From Streptacidiphilus sp. ASG 303 (GTDB taxonomy: Bacteria > Actinomycetota > Actinomycetes > Streptomycetales > Streptomycetaceae): a DNA stretch of 64,000 nucleotides. Where the stretch lies: the NCBI RefSeq assembly GCF_020991365.1, contig NZ_JAJLRA010000004.1:248001-312000 (forward strand), in the 5' to 3' direction. Under the pieces are notes generated by a model. It did not search any database and was not told the origin of the DNA. It saw nothing but the letters and a program-made list of their open reading frames with translations. Shown piece by piece: positions 58,459-64,000 of this stretch. The translations under genes and the position numbers were made by a program. Each line of letters starts with the position of its first letter. Positions within the stretch are counted from its first letter, which is position 1.

Positions 58459-59994
58459 TCAGCCGACGCGGGTGATCGGCGGGCAGTGCCACCGCGCGTC
58501 GACGACCTCGGGGTGCGGGAGGTACATGCGCAGCCCGACGTACCAGATGCCCTGCTTGGGTGTGGGCAGCCAGTTGGACTCCCGCTCGCGGCCCGGCGAG
58601 TCCGGCTGGAGGTACAGGGTCAGGCCCCCGTCGGTGTCCGTCACCAGCCCCTGGGTGCGGTCGCCGACGGAGTAGCGGTCGATCGGGTTGGGGATCAGGT
58701 TCCGGTCCTCGTCGTAGGCGGTCAGGGACCAGAACGCGTCGACCGGGGGCAGCTCACCCGCCCCGAAGCGGAGGCGGTAGCGGCCGGTGGTCAGCGTCCT
58801 GCCGTCCGAGTCGTCGAAGGCGGCCAGGTAGACGGCCTCCTCGGGGTCGTTGGCGGCGATGCCCACCAGGGACTGCTCCGCGGCCCGCCGCAGGAAGTCG
58901 TCGCCGAAGTGGCCCATCTGCGGGGGCGGGTAGCGCCACCCGTTGACGAGGGTGGCCCACTGGCCGCTGAGCAACTGCTGTTCGAGCATGGACAGGCCGG
59001 TGGCGGCAGCGCGGACCAGACCCTGCTTCACCGGTTCCGGCTGCGCCTCGACGTCCAGGCCCGGCCCGACGCCGATCTCCGCGAACTGCCGGAGCAGCAG
59101 GTCGTGGTGGGGCGGCGGGGGGTTCTCGGCCAGCATCGCGTTGAGCGTCTTCCACGGCCCCAGCGGGTCCCGGGCCGCGTCGACCGGTTCCGCCACGTCG
59201 CGCCGCTCCGGGAGCGTGACGCGCCTCCTGCCGTACAGGTGCAGCGGCGTCAACGTGTACTGCCGCTGGAGCGCGTGGACCCTCGGCAGGTCGTCCTCAC
59301 CCTCGACGAGGGTGCGCCCGGCGATCAGGACCCAGGGGGTGGGGGCGGTCGCCGTGCGGCGCACCCCCTCGGGCAGCTCCCCCGTCCAACCCGGCCCGAC
59401 GAGGGCGAAGGCGCCGGCTTCCGGCCCGGTCGCCCGCCGGCCCACGTAGTCGTAGTTGTCGGAGGTGAACGCGACCAGTTCGAACGTGAAGTAGCGGTCC
59501 CCCATGTCGGGGTGCGCGAGGACGACGGGTTCGGCGCCCAGGTCCACCCACGCCCACGAGTACAGCGTGTCGTTGTTGGGGGACAGGCCCTGCCGGTCGG
59601 AGGCGTCCCAGAGCTTGTCCGCGTGCCAGAAGACGTTCACGGGTGCGTGGGGCGACATCTCCGACTCGGGCTCCTGCGTCACCCAGCGGTGGCGGAGCCG
59701 GGCGTTGTAGATGTAGGGGAAGCCGTAGACGAAGGCCTCCTGCCCCAGCGCGTACGCGTACTCGTGCCGCCAGTCGTCCACGCGGCCGGTCAGCGAGGGC
59801 TTCGCCGCGCGCCACGCCGCGGGGACGGACCGCGTCACCTGCCTCGCGCGGCCCACCGCCGCGCCGGGGTGGCGGACCGCTGCCGCGGTGGCCCGGCCGG
59901 TGGCGGTGGCCGCCTGGACGATTCCTGACGCCACGTCGGCGAGGTCGTGACGCAGTCGCTGCGCGGGACGGTTGTCGGTGGCCGTGGATGCCAT
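58459..59994 (-). CDS. DUF1254/DUF1214 protein
   Basis: A 511-residue protein. After a helical N-terminus (about 1-75), DUF1254 covers about 80-210 (EYAYALGQEAFVYGFPYIYNARLRHRWV, SPNNDTLYSWAWVDLGAEPVVLAHPD, YFTFELVAFTSDNYDYVGRRATG). DUF1214 covers about 390-500 (DAFWSLTAYDEDRNLIPNPIDRYSVGDRTQGLV, SNWLPTPKQGIWYVGLRMYLP). Proteins with this pair are widespread and often annotated as hypothetical; the reaction is unknown. No signal peptide is seen. ATG 59994 has GAGAGGAA at 8 bp. It is intact although surrounded by pseudogenes. Confidence 0.9.
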   Translation of the reverse strand: MASTATDNRPAQRLRHDLADVASGIVQAATATGRATAAAVRHPGAAVGRARQVTRSVPAAWRAAKPSLTGRVDDWRHEYAYALGQEAFVYGFPYIYNARLRHRWVTQEPESEMSPHAPVNVFWHADKLWDASDRQGLSPNNDTLYSWAWVDLGAEPVVLAHPDMGDRYFTFELVAFTSDNYDYVGRRATGPEAGAFALVGPGWTGELPEGVRRTATAPTPWVLIAGRTLVEGEDDLPRVHALQRQYTLTPLHLYGRRRVTLPERRDVAEPVDAARDPLGPWKTLNAMLAENPPPPHHDLLLRQFAEIGVGPGLDVEAQPEPVKQGLVRAAATGLSMLEQQLLSGQWATLVNGWRYPPPQMGHFGDDFLRRAAEQSLVGIAANDPEEAVYLAAFDDSDGRTLTTGRYRLRFGAGELPPVDAFWSLTAYDEDRNLIPNPIDRYSVGDRTQGLVTDTDGGLTLYLQPDSPGRERESNWLPTPKQGIWYVGLRMYLPHPEVVDARWHCPPITRVG

Positions 59995-60420
59995 GTCCGC
60001 GTTCCTCTCCCTCAGGGACGGGCAGCACGGAGTGTCGCCACACCTCGGACCGGGGCGAGCCGGCGGGGGCGCCTCCTGGCTCCTCCCGGTGCGCCGCGGC
60101 AGTGCCGCGCGCCGTGCTCGGTCGGGGGCCTGGGCGGGATGGGCCGTCGGGCCCCCTCTTCCAGTAGAGGCCCGGCGGCACACCCCTGCAACCGTGCTCG
60201 GTGGGCCCGTCGGACGGTGCGGCGGGAACCGGAGGAGCGTGGCCGGGCCCGGGGCCGTGAGGGCGTCCGGTGCAGGTCCGCGGCAGGTCCGCGGCAGGTC
60301 GGCGGCAGGTCGGCGGCAGGCGCCCGGAGAGGCGCGTCGGTGCCCTGCGCGCAGCTCGACGAGGAGGTCCGGGAGGAACACCGGGGGCTCTCGGCTTCCC
60401 GACCGTCCCGGGAAACGGCT
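59995..60420. other. Gap upstream of the DUF1254 gene
   Basis: 426 bp. It contains the DUF1254 promoter at its left edge and an 11-bp tandem repeat (60272-60320). No gene is supported. The right edge meets the first tRNA-Pro fragment. Confidence 0.45.
60272..60320 (+). repeat. 11-bp tandem repeat, about 4.5 copies
   Basis: GCAGGTCCGCG occurs twice, then GCAGGTCGGCG twice, then GCAGG. Confidence 0.9.
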
Positions 60421-60638
60421 CAGGGCCGGCCCCCTGAGCGGAGGACCGGCCCTGAACTGCACTTTCCTGGGCTGGGGTGGCGGGATGTGAACCCACGGCC
60501 TCTTCGTCCCGAATGGCGTCCCGGTCTTCTCCCCGTCTGCAGCGAACCACGAAGGTGCTGGCCAGGGCTTCGGGATTCGTTGGAAAGGCTGGATCGGCCG
60601 GGGCGGTATCTCCGCTCCCCAGCCCCCACACAGCCCCC
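60421..60638 (-). repeat. tRNA-Pro 3' fragment with element end, copy 1 (oldest)
   Basis: 60472-60513 matches the 3' half of tRNA-Pro(CGG), from discriminator to anticodon, with three differences. To its left is the terminator-side sequence ACCGGCCCTGAACTGC. To its right 60514-60638 resembles 61777-61910 (for example CTCGTTGGA, CAGCCCCC), so it also contains the end of an integrated element. The tRNA 5' half is missing. I read it as the outermost attachment junction. Confidence 0.85.
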
Positions 60639-60730
60639 GCGAGGACCCGGGAAGGCTGCGGGCCACCGGTCCGTGCGGCGGGTGCCGCTCGGACCGGCGG
60701 CCCGTCCCGAGGGCTGTGTGGGGGTGCGGG

Positions 60731-61348
60731 TCAGAAGCGGGGGTTGGTGGTGGCGGTGCCGACCTTGAGGCCGCCGGCGAACGCCTTGGTCTTCAGGGTC
60801 GCGTCCAGGGCGCCGGCGGCCGTCTTGGTGAGGTTGAGGCCGACGTTGGAGGCGGTGGCGGAGTGCTTGCCGAGGTGGACCCGGGCCTTGGACAGGTCCA
60901 GGGTGAAGACGGGCACCCGGGTGCGGGTGCCGGCGACGCGGCCGGTGAGGTTCCCGTGCTTGAGGTCGATGACGAAGTCGCGGACCTCCAGGGACTTGCC
61001 GTTGTGGAGGTTGACGAAGCGCAGGCCGCCGCGGTGCTCGATGGTGCCGCCCAGCGGGGAGGGGGTCAGCCGTCCGCCGGTGACGGGGAAGGACGCGGTC
61101 AGGGTGGCCTGGCCGCCGCCGAAGGCGAGGCCGGCGTGGCCGGGGCGGGTGACGACCGGCAGGATGCCGGCCTTCAGCAGGGCGCGGGTCACGGCGGGGG
61201 CCAGGGTCACCTTGGTGGTGCCGGACTTCACCCGCACCGAGGCCGGTCCGTGCGCGGACGCCGGCGCGGCGCCGACGCCCGCGACCACCACGGCCGCCGC
61301 GGCGACCGCCACCGCGGAACGGACCCGCACTGCCGTCGTGATGCTCAT
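60731..61348 (-). CDS. Secreted protein, HtaA-like
   Basis: A 205-residue exported protein: signal peptide SITTAVRVRSAVAVAAAAVVVAGVGAAPASAHG, ATG set by AGGGAG 5 bp upstream. The mature domain is beta-rich (VKSGTTKVTLAPAVTRALLKAGILPVV, GGTIEHRGGLRFVNLHNGKSLEVRDFVIDLKHGNLTGRV, VPVFTLDLSKARVHLGKHSATASNVGLNLTKTAAGALDATL). The pattern of a Gly-rich H-x-GGL-x-F strand and repeated FxIDL resembles HtaA-type heme-binding domains and related wall proteins; this is a fold-level guess. There is no sortase motif or C-terminal anchor. It is the only intact gene on the outer tRNA-Pro insertion. Confidence 0.8.
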   Translation of the reverse strand: MSITTAVRVRSAVAVAAAAVVVAGVGAAPASAHGPASVRVKSGTTKVTLAPAVTRALLKAGILPVVTRPGHAGLAFGGGQATLTASFPVTGGRLTPSPLGGTIEHRGGLRFVNLHNGKSLEVRDFVIDLKHGNLTGRVAGTRTRVPVFTLDLSKARVHLGKHSATASNVGLNLTKTAAGALDATLKTKAFAGGLKVGTATTNPRF

Positions 61349-61623
61349 GGGGACTCCCTGGAAGACTCGGTAGCGACGGTCCCGGTGACCGTCAGGCCCT
61401 GCTTCCGCCACCTCCCCACACCCGGATGCACCCCGCACCAGAAAAATTTGGCGGCAGGTCAGGGCATACCGCTTCGTGGCTACTCCTGGACGCCATGGCG
61501 CCTCAGGTGCGGGACGGGCTGACCGAGAGGTGGGAGGAGTCGCTGGAGGAGCACCGCCGGCTCTCACCGGGCTCGCCGGTCGCCGTGCTGGACGCGCTGC
61601 TGAGGGAGCGTCCCGGGGCCCCC
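61349..61623 (+). other. Gap with a short gene fragment, truncated at the repeat
   Basis: A plus-strand frame (61490-61623) reads MAPQVRDGLTERWEESLEEHRRLSPGSPVAVLDALLRERPG-like sequence; key parts are ERWEESLEEHRRLSPGS and VAVLDALL. It looks protein-like but ends where the 153-bp repeat begins. Family unknown. The left half is the promoter of the secreted protein. Confidence 0.35.
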
Positions 61624-61910
61624 GGGGGCGGCCGGATTTCATGATCAGCCCCCGGGCCGGCCCCCACCGGCCGTGAAATACGTCAGGGCCGGTGCTCTCT
61701 CGCGAGAGCACCGGCCCTGACTGCACTTTCCTGGGTCGGGGTGGCGGGATTTGAACCCACGGCCTCTTCGTCCCGATGGCATCCCGGCTTGTGCCCCACC
61801 TGTAGCGATCCGTGGATGTGCTGCTCAGGGCTTTGGGACTCGTTGGAACGGGTGGGGCGTCGGGGGTCGTGCCTTCGCGCCCCAGCCGCCGTACAGCCCC
61901 CGGACCTCGC
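61624..61910 (-). repeat. tRNA-Pro 3' fragment with flank, copy 2
   Basis: 61624-61776 matches 63709-63862 with three substitutions and one indel, from GGGGGCGGCCGG through a 17-bp hairpin to the tRNA anticodon. 61736-61776 is identical to the tRNA-Pro 3' 41 bp. From 61777 the sequence leaves the tRNA and follows the element-end sequence also found in copy 1 (60514-60638). Confidence 0.92.
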
Positions 61911-61932
61911 TCCAGCGCGATCGTTCCTCTAG

Positions 61933-62712
61933 CTAGACGAGGGGGAGTTCCCCGCCGTCGACGGTCAGGCTCACTCCGGTGACCCACTGGGCCCGGTCCG
62001 ATACGAGGTAGGCGACGGCCTCGGCGATGTCGCGCGGGTCTCCGGGACGACCCAGAGGGACGCCCGCCGTGGTGGCGGCAAGCGGGACGTCCATCGCATC
62101 GGCGAAGTTCTGGCGGATCGCGTCGGCGCCCGGGGTGAGCACGTTGCCAGGGACGATCGTGGTGACGCGGATTCCGGCAGGCGCGAGCTCGGAAGCGAGC
62201 GCCTTGCTGTAAGCGCTGAGGGCGGCCTTGGCGGCAGCGTAGTGAGCCAGCGGCGGCGGCGGCGTGAGGGCCGCTCCCGAGGAGATGTTGACGATCGCGC
62301 TGCCCGACCCGGCCTCGCGCAGCGCCGGCAGCAGCGCGTTGTTGACCCTCACGGCAGACAGGTAGTTGAGGTCGAGCGCGTCGATCCATTCCTCATCGGG
62401 GATGGACGAGAGGCCCCCGATGTGGGCGCGTGCCGCGGCCGCGTTGTTGACCACGATGTCGACGCCGCCGAGTTCGTCGAGCGCCGCCGCGGTGAATGCC
62501 TGCACGCCCGCGAGCGTGCTGATGTCGCCTCGGATGAAGGTGGCGGCCTTCGGCGTCTCGTCGGAGGCGTTGCGCGCCGTGGTGACGACGGTCGCGCCGC
62601 CGTCGAGCAGCCGCTGCACGATCGCCGCGCCGATCCCGCGAGTGCCTCCCGTGACGATCGCGCGCTTTCCTGCGAACTCAGTGGTGTCGGGTGAAGTGCT
62701 AGTTCTGAACAT
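61933..62712 (-). CDS. Short-chain dehydrogenase/reductase
   Basis: A 259-residue SDR: AIVTGGTRGIGAAIVQRLLDGG (cofactor loop), FIRGDIST, IVVNNAAAARA, catalytic Ser in VNISSGAALTP, Tyr-Lys in LAHYAAAKAAL, and the closing GVSLTVDGG. ATG 62712 lacks a Shine-Dalgarno; TTATTGT 10 bp upstream could be a -10, giving a leaderless mRNA. It is divergent from a TetR gene 78 bp away, with two inverted repeats between them, so TetR control is very likely. Base composition is less GC-biased than core genes. It lies inside the inner tRNA-Pro insertion. Confidence 0.92.
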   Translation of the reverse strand: MFRTSTSPDTTEFAGKRAIVTGGTRGIGAAIVQRLLDGGATVVTTARNASDETPKAATFIRGDISTLAGVQAFTAAALDELGGVDIVVNNAAAARAHIGGLSSIPDEEWIDALDLNYLSAVRVNNALLPALREAGSGSAIVNISSGAALTPPPPLAHYAAAKAALSAYSKALASELAPAGIRVTTIVPGNVLTPGADAIRQNFADAMDVPLAATTAGVPLGRPGDPRDIAEAVAYLVSDRAQWVTGVSLTVDGGELPLV

Positions 62713-62730
62713 GCGGTCCACAATAACAGG

Positions 62731-62772
62731 TTCTGGACCGAACGTCCAGAATATCTGGACCGGTGGTTCAGA
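62731..62772. promoter_or_regulatory. Double operator between SDR and tetR
   Basis: TTCTGGAC-CGAAC-GTCCAGAA (62731-62751) is a perfect inverted repeat, followed by TCTGGACC-GGT-GGTTCAGA (62754-62772, 7 of 8). A further GTTCTGAAC palindrome lies at 62702-62710, next to the SDR start. They form a clear TetR-type operator set with the half-site TCTGGAC. Confidence 0.75.
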
Positions 62773-62790
62773 ACGGCGTACCGTGGAGGC

Positions 62791-63375
62791 ATGGGGCGAC
62801 CACGGAAGTTCAGCGAGCAAGACGTCCTGGCCACTGTGCACCGGCAGTTCAATGAGACCGGCTACCACGGCACCTCGGTCGACGATCTCTCCCGCGCGAC
62901 AGGGCTCAGCAAGGGAAGCCTCTACGGCGCGTTCGGCGACAAGCAGGCCCTGTTCCAGCGCATATTCGAGGAGTACTGCGCAAACTCCGACGAGGGTGCC
63001 GCCGCCCTGCTCGAAGGCCCGGAGGACCAGGCCCTCGACCGCCTCCGCAAATGGCTCACAGTGCCGGACAACCACACCGGTCGGCCTGGCTGTCTGCTGG
63101 CCAAGGCCACGGCCGAACTGGCGTCGGAGAACGACGCCATCGCGACCAGGTCACTCGCGGCGTACGAAGTGCTGCTCGACAGCTGCCGCCGACTTGTCGA
63201 GCAGGCGCAGCGCGCCGGGCACGTGGATCCGGCCACCGACGCCGAGGCGCTCGGCGGACTGATCCTCACCACGCAGCGCGGGCTCGAAGCGCTCGCCAAG
63301 GCAGGGGTCGACGCGAAGACCAGGAACCGAATCGCCGACGCCGCGATCGACAGCATCGCACTGCCGGTTTCTTGA
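62791..63375 (+). CDS. TetR-family regulator
   Basis: A 194-residue repressor: MGRPRKFSEQDVLATVHRQFNETGYHGTSVDDLSRATGLSKGSLYGAFGDKQALFQRIFEEY-type HTH, seen as FNETGYHGTSVDDLSRATGLSKGSLYGAFGDK. The C-terminal half (GCLLAKATAELASENDAIATRSLAAYEVLLDSCRRLVEQAQ, LGGLILTTQRGLEALAKAG) is a ligand domain of the TetR_C type with a Cys near position 95. ATG 62791 directly follows GGAGGC, too close for an ideal site, so TACCGT may give a leaderless message. It is divergent from the SDR with shared operators. Confidence 0.93.
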   Translation: MGRPRKFSEQDVLATVHRQFNETGYHGTSVDDLSRATGLSKGSLYGAFGDKQALFQRIFEEYCANSDEGAAALLEGPEDQALDRLRKWLTVPDNHTGRPGCLLAKATAELASENDAIATRSLAAYEVLLDSCRRLVEQAQRAGHVDPATDAEALGGLILTTQRGLEALAKAGVDAKTRNRIADAAIDSIALPVS

Positions 63376-63529
63376 CCCTGGAGCCGGCAGTTCCCGTCTG
63401 CGGCCCGGCAGACCTTGGTGCTCGGTCCTCGGCGGGAGCGGCCGGTGGCACGGTCGTGGGGCTTGCCCGCCGGGCCCCTTTTCTACGTGCCCCTGCCACG
63501 GGCGGGCGTACGTGTTCAGCGGCTTCGGC

Positions 63530-63720
63530 ACCGCCAACGGCGCGGGCCGCGGCCGGGGCGCGACGCTGCGGTAGGTGGCCGAGCGGGCGGATGTCTCCAC
63601 CGGCACCGTCTCCAACGTGCTGAACCGTCCCGGGTCGCTCGCGCCGGCGACCTTGGCCCGGGTGGAGGCGGCGATCCGGGAGGCCGGCTACGTGCGGCAC
63701 GGCTCCGCGGGGGCGGCCGG
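63530..63720 (+). pseudogene. LacI-family regulator, N-terminal fragment with nonsense mutation
   Basis: The frame reads ATLR-stop-VAERADVSTGTVSNVLNRPGSLAPATLARVEAAIREAGYVRH. This is the LacI HTH and hinge helix, in which TAG (63572-63574) replaces the usual Asp codon of TLRDVA. The gene runs directly into the 154-bp repeat at 63709 and stops there, so the effector domain (about 270 residues) is missing. Confidence 0.8.
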
Positions 63721-63862
63721 ATTTCATGATCAGCCCCCGGGCCAGCCCCCACCGGCCGTGAAACGCGTCAGGGCCGGTGCTCTCTCGCGAGAGCACCGGC
63801 CCTGAACTGCACTTTCCTGGGTCGGGGTGGCGGGATTTGAACCCACGGCCTCTTCGTCCCGA
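63709..63862 (-). repeat. tRNA-Pro 3' end with flank, copy 3 (intact side)
   Basis: The partner of 61624-61776. It includes the terminator and the 3' half of the intact tRNA-Pro(CGG). Confidence 0.92.
63768..63805 (-). terminator. Terminator of tRNA-Pro(CGG)
   Basis: A perfect 17-bp stem (TCAGGGCCGGTGCTCTC and complement) with a TCGC loop. An identical hairpin is duplicated at 61683-61720. Confidence 0.88.
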
Positions 63863-63895
63863 ACGAAGCGCGCTGCCAAGCTGCGCTACACCCCG
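63822..63895 (-). tRNA. tRNA-Pro(CGG)
   Basis: A 74-nt tRNA on the minus strand: acceptor CGGGGTG, anticodon loop TTCGGGA giving CGG, discriminator A. TAGAGT near 63935 on the minus strand is a good -10. It is the target of the tandem insertions at 60.5-63.8 kb. CCA is not encoded. Confidence 0.97.
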
Positions 63896-64000
63896 GTGTC
63901 GCGCCGTCTCCGGCGCGACGAGTAGTACTCTACCGGACCGCTGGCGGGAGACGAAATCCGATTCCGGGACGGCGGGGCGCGGTGCTGCGCCGCAGGTCAG

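Noticed and set aside
60472-61776. Additional functional tRNA-Pro genes
   Set aside because: Both copies stop at the anticodon and lack the 5' half.

Overview
The window is chromosomal DNA from a high-GC actinomycete, almost certainly a Streptomyces or close Streptomycetaceae relative. The evidence is the strong G/C third-position bias, frequent GTG starts, tandem SigB/F-type sigma factors (sigF/sigN-like), the tadA and upp block, SpoIIE-type phosphatases, a zinc-ribbon-tailed MscL, and an ask-asd operon with an internal start. Most of 0-53 kb reads as conserved core. Three stretches (about 21.5-25.7, 53.5-58.4 and 60.4-63.9 kb) are accessory or decayed DNA, and two of these are anchored on tRNA genes.

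Layout. 0-8.6 kb: the end of an MFS exporter, a small secreted protein, an EamA exporter, a secreted DUF1906 protein, an acyl-CoA synthetase, and a very large PAS/kinase-like/receiver protein whose catalytic boxes look degenerate. 8.8-11.2 kb: tRNA-Ser(GCT), a perfect 161-bp tandem duplication carrying tRNA-Arg(ACG) with its terminator, then a translationally close flavohemoglobin-globin pair. 11.5-20 kb: mscL, a uridine-kinase-like protein, an SPFH protein, an aldo/keto reductase, a parS-like palindrome, a Tyr/Ser phosphatase, two SigF-family sigma factors and two small proteins. 20.8-25.8 kb: a dienelactone hydrolase, then an island bounded by a decayed copy and the intact copy of tRNA-Ser(CGA). 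It holds an SDR and a TetR gene, a glycosyltransferase remnant and an internally deleted IS5-like element.

25.8-41 kb: tadA and its associated protein, upp, a LytR_C protein, a second DnaN-like clamp, two adjacent PP2C/SpoIIE phosphatases, a lone dTDP-glucose dehydratase, a MerR-like regulator with a structured leader, and a cold-shock module (CspA, DEAD-box helicase, CBS protein). tRNA-Ser(GGA) and the SRP RNA follow. 41-50 kb: dnaX-ybaB-recR-DUF5063, ask-asd, and an ECF sigma factor overlapping a probable membrane-anchored regulator. 50.6-53.5 kb: a SURF1 protein, a methyltransferase and an orphan ATP-grasp ligase.

53.5-64 kb is a gene graveyard and island zone. It holds an MFS fragment, an O-methyltransferase, an SDR with a frameshifted TetR pseudogene, a chimeric SulP/hydrolase remnant, and a DUF1254/DUF1214 protein. 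It ends in three copies of a tRNA-Pro(CGG) 3' segment that bound two successive insertions. The outer insertion holds a secreted protein; the inner one holds a divergent SDR/TetR pair with clear operators and a truncated lacI fragment. SDR genes paired with TetR regulators occur three times, always in accessory DNA. The tandem tRNA-Pro accretion is the most interesting structure seen. No CRISPR array and no complete biosynthetic cluster was recognised.
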